Shown here: positions 50,063 through 61,200 of the stretch, piece by piece
How the letters are laid out: each line of letters starts with the position of its first letter
How positions within the stretch are numbered: the stretch's first letter is position 1
Assembly (NCBI GenBank): GCA_017562135.1
Contig: QEYB01001179.1
Coordinates: 159,001 to 223,000 of the forward strand
Direction: 5' to 3'
Length of the DNA stretch: 64,000 nt
From: Dipylidium caninum
Lineage: Eukaryota; Platyhelminthes; Cestoda; Cyclophyllidea; Dipylidiidae
The notes under the pieces: model-generated
Seen by the model: the letters and a program-made list of their open reading frames with translations, nothing else
What the model was told of the DNA's origin: nothing
The model's database searches: none
Program-made: the position numbers and the translations under genes

Positions 50063-50932
50063 CGTACATGGCGGAACTTCGACAGTAATGCCATTGAAAA
50101 TGTCTTTATATCCTTCTAAGTCTTCCCATTTCATGTAATTTCCTTCTGCGTATAGGACTAGTTTTTCTATCGCCGGAAACCAACTCTTATAATCACCCTT
50201 GCTTTCCATCAACAAGACGGACAGAAATTCTGTGTAGATGGAGACACAGAGACACTTCAAGTTAGGATAGTTTGGTGGAAAATTATGCCGTACATACCAG
50301 GAAAAAATGCGATTTTCATGCCAAGGCGTGCAATTATCTCTATCCACCAGCGTTATCTTACTCGCATTGAGGGCTATTCGCAAAAGCTTTGCTAGAGGGG
50401 TGCTATTAATTGACAAATTTGGGATTAGTAGGACTTCTAACTCCTTTAGGTGTGGCAGAGGAGGAGTAGGCTCGGTCAAAACCGGGGTATTTCCTACCCA
50501 TGTGGTTTGCGAATCCCTCGGGAAGAAGTGAACCTGCTGGAGAGACACCGACAAACTTTCAAGATAGTGGAAAGCTGGCAGGTTTGAACCGGATAAAAGG
50601 TCATTAAGATCGGTGATGGGGAGGATACAGGCTCGTAGATCCATGGAGACAAGATTCGATGAAATTGAGCCAGTAAATGGAAGAGTTTTGAGAATATCGA
50701 CAAATAGACTGAGACCTCTTTCATCTCGAATAAGTAAGGAAGATCGCTCTTCTCGGTCAATCAGTTGACGGATGATTTTCAGGCGATTCTCCTCCGACCC
50801 CTGTGCCAAAATCAGAGGGGTTGCCTCCAATCCTCGCCAAGATGGGAAAACTTGTAGACAACTCCATCGATCCAGGAGCGTTAGGTGCTTGATGATTTGT
50901 TGGCCGACGGCTCGTTGTGTCAAAACCTTCAA
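50063..50932 (-). CDS. F-box/leucine-rich-repeat-like protein, internal exon
   Basis: A single long exon of 290 codons lies between acceptor CCTTCCTAG (just above 50932) and donor GTGAGT (50062-50057), so the protein continues on both sides. The first 35 residues (VGQQIIKHLTLLDRWSCLQ, then PSWRGLE) resemble an F-box, the SKP1-binding motif of SCF ubiquitin ligases. The rest has Leu-rich stretches such as NLVSMDLRACILPITDLNDLL and HLKELEVLLIPNLS, compatible with irregular leucine-rich repeats that would bind a substrate. I cannot assign an orthologue. The first base triplet is TTG, so this is not the start of the protein. The upstream exon should lie between 50940 and the LTV1 3' end. Confidence 0.5.
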
Positions 50933-51762
50933 CTAGGAAGGAAAAAAGAAATAAACTTAAATAATCCAATTCATGCTAACATGAATAAATTGACACTCGA
51001 TGTGCCCCTAAAAGCTGTATTGTGTTTGTGATTTGCAGGATGACATACACGCGTCGGCACCTCGAAAGTATAACGACGACATTTCCGTTCGTCGTGATGA
51101 CGTCATCCCAGCCCACATGTTTGTTTGGCATTACGGTTCAAGATCATCTCCCTGCTCCCACACCAGCCCATCGCCTTCGGCACTCCATCCAAGTAACAAC
51201 TTTTACAACATAATTTGGTAATTGCCGCATAACATAATTAATAGACAATCGGCACAGGCGTAAATAAACCGCAGAAATTTCGTGAGTCTACTGAAATTAT
51301 AAGTTGGCATTTACCTCATTTGAAGCCTCGCCCATGAATAGTGGAAGGAGTAATGCAGGCGACGGAGAGGCGAGTCAGAATGCAGGGAGTGCAGTCTTCG
51401 CCACAGGACCGAACCATGGTCAAAGGCAACCAATGAGACAATCGCTCAGTGTAGCCAATCAGCGCTGGGTGTGGCTGCATCACGTGGACACGTATTAGAC
51501 CCTATTGTCGAGGTGAATGGGGGAGTACGTGCCAACAATGTGAGCCATTGTATCAGCCTCGAGCACTGATCTGCAGGCACGGGAAAGATTCCTTTGAGTT
51601 TACGCGTGGCGATAGAGTATCCAAATTTGACTGAAGAATTGAATGAAGTAGATCTCGTTTGTTAAGGTGTTAAAATTTATCGGAAGGCAAATCAGGATTC
51701 TAAAGGACAGACTAACCACTGTCTCTTGTGAAGCAGACGCTGCTAAGATTGCTCTCTTCCTT

Positions 51763-51777
51763 CCCCCCCCCCCCCCC
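51763..51777. repeat. 15-base C run
   Basis: An uninterrupted run of C between the F-box-like exon and the LTV1 3' end; prone to sequencing length errors. Confidence 0.9.
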
Positions 51778-52137
51778 ATCAAATCAAGGACATGCCTTCG
51801 AAGCATTGACAACACGTCACAGTCAAGCGAGGCCGTGATTATACGGACAGTGTCGTGATTCGATAAAGGGAAATATCTTCGGAGAGCTACTCAAAAGCCC
51901 AATCAGCCTAATTGAAAGTGAGGCCTTACTTTTAAGAAGGCAAAAAGGATTGAAACAAATCAGCGGTACATCGCAAATCTGGATGAGAGAAATTCCCGCG
52001 AAGTGGGTGACCCACGGCGTTTAAAAACACTTCAAGGTGAACAATAAAAACCAGAATCGACAAAATTATTTTTAGGTAAATACCCACAGGGACTCAAATC
52101 AATGAATAAGACACTGATCATTTTACAAAACACAGCC

Positions 52138-53868
52138 TTAATCCACGAAAATTCGCCCTCTATTGACAACAGTGGATTTGGCTAATTGCGATTGAAGCAT
52201 TTGTTCCCTTCGAAAATTAGCTTTGTTAAGCTTTTTCACTTGTTGTCGCTCCCGCTTCTGTGCTCTCAAAGCAGCCTTTCGGGCCCTCTTTTCCTCGGCT
52301 GTCTCACCTTTCATTCGATGACTAAGATTTCCTTGGACGGACGGAATTCTCGCCTCATCAAACTTGTCATCCTGACTTCGTAACGAATTTTTGTCTTCCG
52401 AAACATTAGTTGGCCCAGATTTATGATAAATTTTGCGCTTCGGAATAGGGAGAACATCCGGCTGCTTCGTTTGTTCGGTAACGTCAACTGAAACGAGAAT
52501 AAATGTTTACTACTTAAAAAATGTCAGGATAAATCGGAATAGCAAAAAATTCCTCTTACCCTGTCGACTAGAGGACGAGATGTCCATGATCACCTTCTCC
52601 TTACCAACCCAGTCCTTAAGTGGATCTTCATCATTATCAGGCTCTGACATTTCTTCCAAAGATTTAAGCGTTGCCGTCTTGAGGAGAGAGTCATGACAAT
52701 TCCAATCGTCTGCCTGAGGGCGGCTATAAAATTCAGTTTTAATTACTCCTGACGAGTTAATCAACACGAGGATTTTTAGAATGAAATCACTACCGTTTTG
52801 ATATCATCATTTTGTCGGCTTGAAAGGCTGACTCCAAGCTGTCACTCATGACTGACGTACTGGAGGTGACTGAATTTTCACCATATAGATTTCTTGACTT
52901 CGTCATGTGCAAAAGCTGTAGAGAATTCAAACAACGAGTAGAGAGCAAAGTGTGAAATGAAAGAGTGAATTTCAAAAATAGTGACCTTGTCGAATTGCTT
53001 CTCGAGGAGTTCTTCACCTTCCGTGAGATTGCGTCCCTTTCTCAAGGCAGCAGCTTCAACAGAAGATCCTCGATTAGAGGCAGCATCATCAGTAGTCAGG
53101 GCGGTTTCGGAAAACTCTGTGCCCCACAGGTACCTTTCCATCATACGTACTTTGTGGAGGGGTAAATTTGAGGTAGACGGAAGGGGTCGAGAATTGCTGA
53201 CTTTGTTAATGTCATTGATCAAGCCATCATTCTCATCTTCCTCAAGGCGAACACGTTTGCCACCGGCGAGTTCAACAAAGTTATCCTCTAATTCCCCTTC
53301 TTCCGCTATTAACTCATCGTCCGAAGGAATCTCAAACTCTTCATCAACTGGGTCATCTAACGCCACTGGTTCAACAACCGGTGGGACGTATGTGTCGGGA
53401 ACCACGGCGTCTTCCTCATTCTCGACAACCTATTCCAATAAAAATAATAAAGATGTCTTTAAAAAGATCTCTGATCAGCGGGCATGTATAAGTGGGGTAA
53501 GACTTTCAGATTTGCGAGAGGTATCTGATTTATGTGAACAGTTGGCAGGAGTCAAAATAAAAAAAGCTTCGTATTGACGTTTAAATATACTAACGTAGTT
53601 TGGATCTTGGAGGAACTCCTTCATCGTTTTCATGTGCTTCATATAATCGTATCCGTCGTCATAAAACACGCCGTAATTGAAGCATTCTGGGACATCTGTC
53701 ATTAGTCGTTCTCCAAAAGCCACACTAGCGGATCTTTTGCAGCTAGCGTCGCTTTGCCTCAGAGGGATTTCATCGGCCTAATGGAACATTGAAAATGAAG
53801 CCACCAACCAACCATCGACCGAGCGCGTGATGAAGCAATTTGAAAGCCGCGCCAGCAAATTCGCTTTC
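52138..53868 (-). CDS. LTV1: LTV1 homologue, 40S ribosomal subunit biogenesis factor
   Basis: LTV1 is a chaperone of small-subunit assembly that binds pre-40S near RPS3 and is phosphorylated for release. Segments in order on the - strand: FKLLHHALGRWL (about 53850-53800, aligning with the FHLVHRSQ block of LTV1), then across a short intron ADEIPLRQ and NYGVFYDDGYDYMKHM (the hallmark YGVFxDDxYDY block, near 53680), an acidic region (VVENEEDAVVPD to about 53230), KVRMMERYLWGTEFSETALT with the following Leu/Arg helix to about 52990, RPQADDWNCHDS (about 52710), and a basic coiled C-terminus KRARKAALRAQKRERQQ ending at the stop 52140-52138. The 5' end is unresolved: no ATG is seen upstream in frame, so another first exon is needed. 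The first in-frame ATG, just before the YGVF block, would cut off conserved residues. Confidence 0.88.
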
Positions 53869-54519
53869 TTTGTGTTAGTTAAAGAATGCGTATAAAATGT
53901 AAGCCTATTGAAATATATGCTTAGTCATGCGTATATGGTAAAAGCAAAAAATAAGATGGCAAACCTTAGGTCGCGTGGGGGGGTTGGAATGCTTCTAGTG
54001 TGATTGTCTCCTTCTTCCCGTTTAATTAAAAACGTAGATTAAACTCCTACTCAGTTCAGCAAAGTCATAAGTTGACTTTATTAATGTGCTTCTCTACCCC
54101 TTGGCGTAGAAAGAACTCTGCGCATGTGCACATCTTTATCCTGAAATTATTTCACAGAACATTTTGGTAGTCAAATTGCATCCATGGTATAGCTGTTCTG
54201 GTCAACTAATAATGACTTGTCTGTCTCCTTCAGTTATATACCTTTTACCAAAAAATACTGATTTCCTTACGTTAGATATTCGCCATTATCTCTCCATTTA
54301 TAGGTTTTCGGCGTCGAATTTGTGTGTAACCTAGGGTTCTCATTGTAATGACAACATGACTTAACATGTTTTTGCTAAGTCTGTGCTAATTTACGGTTTA
54401 GGAAGATACATTGCAACGCGGCTTAGATATTTAATTAACAAAATTTTCAAATTCTTTTTCTTACCATTCGGAAATATTTCCTCCTTTGTATCGCATTTTT
54501 GTCTTATTTTTCTCCGTTG
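53869..54519. other. AT-rich intergenic DNA
   Basis: No supported gene. It should hold the missing first exon and promoter of LTV1. Confidence 0.4.
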
Positions 54520-55140
54520 CTAAATGCAAACAAAAAGCGACTTACATCTCGTCTTCTTTCACGAGTTCAAAATGACTCTTAGCGCAGCTTACGAGGTTTG
54601 GGGAATTATTACTGAGACACTCAGAGATGATTTCCCTACTGAAAAGTGCTCCATAATGGTTTCCGAAAAACTTCGTTCCTATCCGACCACCGGCCCATGT
54701 TGTGATAACGAGGAGGACCTATGGACAACTGTGGATTCCGATGCACACACAACTGGCCGTGAGCGTAAGGGTGTGAACTGCGAAGCAACCATCCATACGG
54801 CGGCTGCGTCAAGACACCCGAGAATGAGGAGAAGGTTGGACTCATATGCGCCGCACATACGAACTGACGCAACTGCAAATGGCCGAGCGACCGCTTCAGG
54901 AGCAAGTGCGCATCTTCCTTGCTTCCCTCGCACAACACGAGTGCCGCCAATTTTACACCAAATCGTCACTTCTGATGAAAAGTGGATTTTTTGGTAGGTG
55001 AAACAGCCCCAAGTAGAAATTTCGTCGAAAGGATGGTGAATGCCCAAGGCAGGAGACGGTAACAGCGGCGGAGTCCCATTGCGGTGAAATTGATGGCATG
55101 CATGCATGGTCAAAAATGTGACAATCTTCTTATCCTTCCA
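54520..55140 (+). mobile_element. Decayed mariner-family transposase relic
   Basis: Cut-and-paste DNA transposon of the Tc1/mariner superfamily, now broken. On the + strand the N-terminal helix-turn-helix region is recognisable as FHEFKMTLSAAYEVWG. Later, pieces lie in different frames: DSDAHTT and GVNCEATIH in one, TYELTQLQMAERPLQE in another, then IVTSDEKWIFW, which carries the first catalytic Asp (codon 54974-54976), back in the first. A stop follows directly. Beyond it, GETAPSRNFVERM and KLMACMHGQKCDNLLIL continue in other frames. At least three frame changes plus stops show it is inactive. I did not find terminal inverted repeats or the TA target duplication, so the element edges are approximate. 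Confidence 0.75.
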
Positions 55141-55295
55141 CACTAAAAGTTAAGTGTTGCCGCTGGGAAAACGCGACTGTGAATTTTTTCGAAATATTTG
55201 ACTTTTTTGTTCCTTTGGGCAATTTTTACCTCTTAGTTAAGATCCTCCCGGTGGTATAACATTTCAATTTGGCTAATTTTTGAGCTACGACTCAC

Positions 55296-55686
55296 CTCGT
55301 ACAGCAGCGATCCGTGTCTCTGTTGTGTTCTTGAGCGTCTCGAATTTTCTCCAACAACCTGTCGAAAGAGGTGAATTGGGTCCGACCGGGGGCTCCGCTC
55401 TGAGTGCTCTACAACATGGCAAAATGCAGCGATTATAGCCGGTCCTCGAGTCAGTTCGCGTAAAAAGCCTGATGCACCCAGTTTGTCGGCTTCTTTCTCC
55501 AATTGTATCGTTGACTCGTCCGGCGTAAAATAAGTCAACAACTTTGAGTTGATGCAGTCTAAAGAACAAGTCACTCGTCGCAGACGCGTTCTCGCAATCG
55601 TGTTGTTTGTTGGAGCATCCAGAATAGTTGGTTAAATCTGTCTCTGCTGAGTGTAGTCGAGTAGAAAGGAGTTTAACCGAAGACAT
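55296..55686 (-). CDS. Putative exon(s) of a small unrecognised gene
   Basis: A - strand ATG at 55686 opens MSSVKLLSTRLHSAETDL. In a second frame, LEKEADKLGASGFLRELTR is coding-like and ends at a canonical donor (GAG|GTGAGT, 55296/55295). The two frames would have to be joined by a very short intron that I cannot place in phase. A further - strand piece, 56174-56073, starts with ATG (MDEDEVKSRSLWIKK) and ends at a GTGAGA donor, but its phase does not fit the next segment. Possibly one small gene, possibly chance. Confidence 0.25.
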
Positions 55687-55689
55687 TCC

Positions 55690-57174
55690 TTGACTAATAT
55701 TCTCGCAAATCGCCCAACAGCATACCGCTCATTTGCATTTTAACTGGAAGAAATGCCCAAGATTTTTGGCTGTTCCAATCGAGTTTGCATATAGTGTCTT
55801 CCCTTCCAACTTTTGGCTTACAAATTATGTTTTTCACGAGGTCCCTAGTGCAACAGTTTTAAAAAATTTCTTGGTTGCTCAGTAGAGAGACACTTTACGT
55901 GGTGCTGTGAGCTTTTGGCCGTGTATGAACTGTGCGTTTGGCGGAATTTCTTCGCATTCGCTGCAAAGTCCCCACTTCAAACTGGTCGTAAATTTCACAG
56001 TTTAACTCTCGTCCCCACTTTTGGTCTTTATAATTCTACTTTTTAGTCGTCGCACACTTTTTACCTTCTCACCATCTTCTTTAAGGGATTCGTTTCTTTC
56101 GTGGAGTGATTCGTCCGAAGGCAGTGCGATTTTTTTATCCACAGCGAACGCGATTTGACCTCGTCTTCGTCCATATTTTTTATGTCTCAAAAAATTTTAA
56201 ATTGCTCTGTTCGCTGTCAAGACTGTTTCGAGCGAATGCTCTGCTGAGATTGCCTAAGCTGAGCCAAGATTTGGCTAAAAATGTGGCCCGAGTCTAGTAG
56301 AAGAGAGCGTTTCCTACATAAAGTGTGAACCAAAGACGGCAGCGCAGAAACAGCGTCGTCCGATTTGATGCTGAAAATCTGCCAGGTGCTGCAGCAGAGT
56401 AGCTCGCTCCAAGGTCCTTCAGCATCTTTCTATGCAATCTGGCGAACCAATTTTAACGACACTCCCGTTCCTTCCCGACTTCATTGGGGAGAAAAACAAA
56501 ACCACACAACTAACCGATGCTATTTATCTGCTGAAGGAAAGGCAAAAGTCCTAACAACAAGGAGGAAAGTGGAGGTCAGGTGGTGCGAACAAATTAACGA
56601 AACAAAAGACAGCGTAACGTTCATTCGTGGGGAGATGCGCAATCACTCGGTTGTCAAACCACCATTTGCCCTCGTCCCCTGCAATGAACGGACTCTCGGC
56701 AGTTCGAAGACAACGAGTCAAGGGGTCGCACGAAAGTGTGCCTCTCCAAAAGATGCCCGTCTGAGTGAAGCAGTGCATCAGACTGTCGAAAAGCCATGGG
56801 GGGACTGGGTTGGTGACACTCGGTGCCCACTTCTTCCAGTCTAGTAAACAGACTGAAGGGTGGAAGCCATTTCGTCTAACGCAGAAGGCGGCCTGTGGCG
56901 TTCGGAGCACCCGGAAGTCGAGGTGAAAGAGAAACAGCTGACGTGTGTGCAAAACACAGGGGATATTATGCTTTTCCGGGTCTCACTCGCCTTCTTGGCT
57001 CTTCTCGCAGTCAGGCGTTGAAGCAGGCCCCGCAATGCGGGAGGTGGCGGGGATCCTCCTCCACTTCGCCCTCAGCTGCATTCACGCAACTCAACAATCT
57101 TGGGTTCTTTAGAAGGGACGTCGCGTGTCATGACGAGGGTGGAGATTTGGGAGTGGAGGATGTCGTAAGGCCAT
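55690..57174. other. No supported gene
   Basis: Long open frames exist on both strands at 56365-56844 (+) and 56952-56551 (-). They overlap each other and have no splice context or recognisable family, so I do not call either. Confidence 0.4.
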
Positions 57175-57221
57175 CCTCTTCCCTCTTCCCTCTTCCCTCT
57201 TCCCTCTTCCCTCTTCCCTCC
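57175..57221. repeat. Heptamer minisatellite, unit CCCTCTT
   Basis: Nearly seven copies of the 7-base unit ccctctt, almost perfect, with all purines on one strand. Confidence 0.92.
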
Positions 57222-57255
57222 GCCCACTGCTCTCCGCCCACTGCCCACCACCTGC

Positions 57256-57311
57256 GGTCCCCGGTCCTCGGTCCCCAGTCCTCGGTCCCCGGTCCCCGGT
57301 CCCCGGTCCTC
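57256..57311. repeat. Heptamer minisatellite, unit GGTCCYC
   Basis: Eight consecutive 7-base units of ggtcccc or ggtcctc, with one agtcctc variant. It lies 34 bases after the first heptamer array. The 7-base period removes stops in several frames and creates spurious open frames on the - strand. Confidence 0.92.
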
Positions 57312-58243
57312 GTCGCTGCGACAACGCACCAGTGACGTTGTCGAGAGGAGATGATGAAGTGGAGGAGTGAAAGGTTGAATGTTGCAGTGGGCAACAAAAG
57401 CGACGTGCTGCGAGGCGGTCTCGTGGCCTTGGAACCAGTGCGGACACACATCGTGAGCAGTTGCCGTGGGAAGAGTTGAAGTGGGGCGCTGGCTGATGCT
57501 TCAGCCGCTCCGCATGCCACGGCAGGGAATGCAACGTCGTCACCCGAGTATGTTGGCATGTGACTGGGAGGTGGGATGGGAGAGGCCGTCATGGCGCGGA
57601 AGTCAAATGGCAAACAGTCTATGCACCGAAAGCCCAGAAATTGCAACCAAACCACGTTGAGTGACAGGAAGTGTTGGTCAAAGACGCCATTCCGCGTGAG
57701 CTACGTGGAACGAGTGAGTGGAAGCAGCTCACTTTACCTGAGAGGAGCGTCGACGGGATGAGATCCACATGGGAATCGACGTAGCCTTCTTCGGAGGCAA
57801 CCTTAAGTAACGAGGCAGGCAGAGGCGAAACAGCTAATCGCCCCACCCTTTGCCCCACTGACCTGAGGCACGATCACCGTTTTCTCGCTATTCAGCAATT
57901 TCAACTTTATTTGGATAATAAACACACCAAGATCGAATTCTTGGGCGGAATATAAGCCACACCATTTCGCAGGCACGTCTTTAGCCGTGAAAACAAGGTA
58001 AACTCGACCTGTTTATCTTTTTGCGTTTTCACTGCCATGAACCACAGACACACCGTTCAGTCAACTGCCATCCACTGTTTACACCCCCGGTGGCCACTGG
58101 TGCGGATGTTAGCAAGGCTACTCTCTCCTGGTGTTTATGTGCGTCGGAAGGGCCAATCCCAATCTACCTGTCTAGCCACACCGCTTCACAATCCGGTTGA
58201 AGCGCCCGGAGTTTAGTCGTCGACAGGGAGACCTGGTCACCAC
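57312..58243. other. Upstream region of the fasciclin gene
   Basis: No supported coding exon. It should contain the promoter and 5'UTR of the gene starting at 58244; I see no defensible core promoter element. Confidence 0.4.
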
Positions 58244-61200
58244 ATGATGACAGCGAATTTGCCAATCCTCCTCCTCGCCTGTCTCGTGGCGGTGGCGGCG
58301 ATTAAGTTTGAACAGAGTCCTAACCCACCTCACTACGCGGATCCAGATGAATATGGGTAAGTAATAAACTGACGTTTTCAGCATTTTCTTGCAGAGATCC
58401 GAGTTGACGGTGGTGTATTTTGGTTGGCCTCAACGCTGCCCATGCGATAACGAAAAGACTTATTTTTTTACATTGACTTATCATTTTACATCCCCAGTCT
58501 CTTTGGCACTTGCAATAACTTCGTGACTGTTGTAATTAATTGGTCACTTCACGCGAGAACACTGATGTTGAAACATACTACTATCTCATACGATATAAGT
58601 AGTACGGGCATCTCCACGCTCGACACTTGTTTTGTAGAAGACATGGGTGTGTGAGAATGCGATGCTACTGCCACTTTGTTTAATCCTCACTATTATGGCC
58701 TAAAATGAGAACTTTGGGTTCTAGAGGTCATCAGCATGCCCTTTCCATTGTGTGACACACCTTTCGTTCAGGTAGAAAATCCCTGTTGTGGGAGAGAAGG
58801 AGAGATGAACCCTCGACACCTTAAGGGCTCAAATAGGTTCTCCTGGGGAACACGCTGCATGGTAACGGGTGATTGTGGATACGTTGGCCTGGCAGCAGAG
58901 AGGAGGGGAAAGGAAACCTACCTGTCCGACCACTTTCAACTGGTGATTCTTCCATTGGCACGTGGTCTAATGGAAAACTTGAAAGTGAAGTGAACAATTT
59001 CAAATAGACTGTGAAAAACTTTAAATTTGAGTCACGGATCATCCATATGTGCAGTCATCTTCCGTCCGTGTTCTCACGTACACCAGCCCATCTGGGCTCG
59101 GGGTGGTGCCATCCCAGCGAGAGATTTGAGAACATCTTGCCGAGATTTACCCGTCAAAACATTCACTTCCTCCACCCTTTCGCTAACCGAGGATTGGAAC
59201 ACTTTTCTACCATCTTACTGGGGATTTCCGTTAACCGGTTGCCTATTTCCGAGGATTTTTCTACCAGAAGAGTCTCGTCATGGTTATTGCATAGCAACGA
59301 ATTTCCACCTTTGGCACGCATACGACCATTTACCCTCACGTAGAGCCTTTTTAGCGTGGAATAACTGAAGAAGGTCCAGGCATTCGTCTGCAAGACACGT
59401 GTTTAGTCTAGAATAGAAGGCGTTAGGGCAAATTAGTTCTCGTAGGCCCCTGAGTATGGGCTGAGAAGCCGTCAACTCACTTTGCTTTTGAGAAGAAGTT
59501 TCCTACGGTTCAGTAATATGTTGGGAGCAGGCAGAAAATGACAAAGAGTCCAATTTTCTACCTAAACAACCATGGTATATGCCATGGATTTTAATCCTTC
59601 TGATGCATAAATTCTTGGCTGTCTATTTCCTCCGCAGTTACCGAATGTGTGCCTCGTGGCAGCTGGCCGACGGCACTCCAATCTACAGCGGCTGTGACCC
59701 TTTCAAGATGAACCGCTGCGGACAAGAACTGTAAGTTTGCCTCTCTGTCCCCTTCTAACACCACCGAGCGCTCCGCTAATCATCGTCACTTACCTTCTTG
59801 ATAGAAAGTTCGACTACAAGTGTTGCAGCGGCTTCGAGCACAGTCAGGAGTCGCTGGGCGGACCTGACGCCAATCCCTGCGGCAAACTCATCCCCCACTT
59901 CGATGACTGTCCGTCGGTGATTGAAGGCCTCGGTATGTCGCCAGAAATTGTACTTTGTTTAAAACCAACTGTTCCTTTGGCATGAAATTACAATGAGCCT
60001 ATTCGTGGATCACCGAGGGAGTGCAGCCATGCGGGAAAACAAAACTTGTTCCTTTTTCAAGTTACTTTGTTGGATTTTCCCGAAACGAAATGCGGGGAAT
60101 AGACCTTGTTGATGTCAGTTAAACCCTACGCTGCTACTCACAAAAACTGGGTTCTTTGTTTAGGGTTCAGGAAGTTCGCCTCCTACCTCCAAAATTTGCC
60201 CGAGTTGACACGAAAGAACGGCCAACCCTACACCATCTTCGTTCCACTGCCCGAAGACGGTGGCGACCTGGACCGCATTTACGGGAGGTAGATATTCTTG
60301 AAAATGTCTGGGCCATGAGAAAACCTGAATATTATGGAGGCAGTGCAGACTACTCTTAAACATTTCAGCAACAGAAGGGCTGTGAGTTACCATGTGGCCA
60401 AGGGTCGCTACTACGCGGATGACCTGAAAACCGGTGTTAGACTGCGCTCCCTGTTCAACGACGAGGACCTCGAGATCTCGCGCACCACTTACGGGGTATG
60501 GTCGTGCCACCAGCGTGTCTGAGCCACGAAAGGAGGGGGGTTGTATAGCTTCTCTGCTTCTTCTTCATCTTATTCTTCCCTTCCAGAGTGTCAACGTTGA
60601 GTGCACCGAGATCAGCCAGGCTAATATCGAGTGTGGATCCGGACTCATCCATATTATTCGCCGTGTAGGTTGGACCCACTTCTCCATCGTGCCTTTGCCT
60701 CTTTTAAGAATTGTAGATTGATGATGATGCTGTCTTTACTGATTCTCAGCCTCTCATACCTCGTTCCGGTCTGGGGCAAATTGACAAGAGTTCGGTGATG
60801 AGTCTCCTGCGATCCAATCCCGAGACTCAAGAGTTCGCCAATGACCTTCCACAGAAGTTGCAACAGGATCTCGCCAGAGTGGAAGCCGGTCGCATCTACA
60901 CTGTCAATGCGCCGACCTCGAGCTCTTGGACTAGTCTCCGTGGAAAGTACAAACGTGAACAAATTGAAGCTGTAAGACTCACTTAATAGTCGACTTCGAC
61001 TCCGACGAGTTGTAATGCGAGGCTAGAAGGCCACCGTTCTTCCGATTCACCTTGCAGATTGCAGCCAGTCACGTGAATTTCGGGTTGAAGTGTACTTCAA
61101 ACCTTATCAAGAGCGAGCAGTCCTTGACCAACATGATGGCCGGGTCCACCAAGGTGGAGTGCAGTGTCAATCCGGCCAACAAGCAGGAAGTGCGAAGGAT

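Noticed and set aside
56365..56952. Overlapping open frames of 159 (+) and 133 (-) codons
   Set aside because: They overlap on opposite strands and neither has a recognisable motif or splice support.
57072..57655. Three overlapping - strand open frames of 125-175 codons
   Set aside because: They arise because the two heptamer arrays contain no stops and cycle through the frames.
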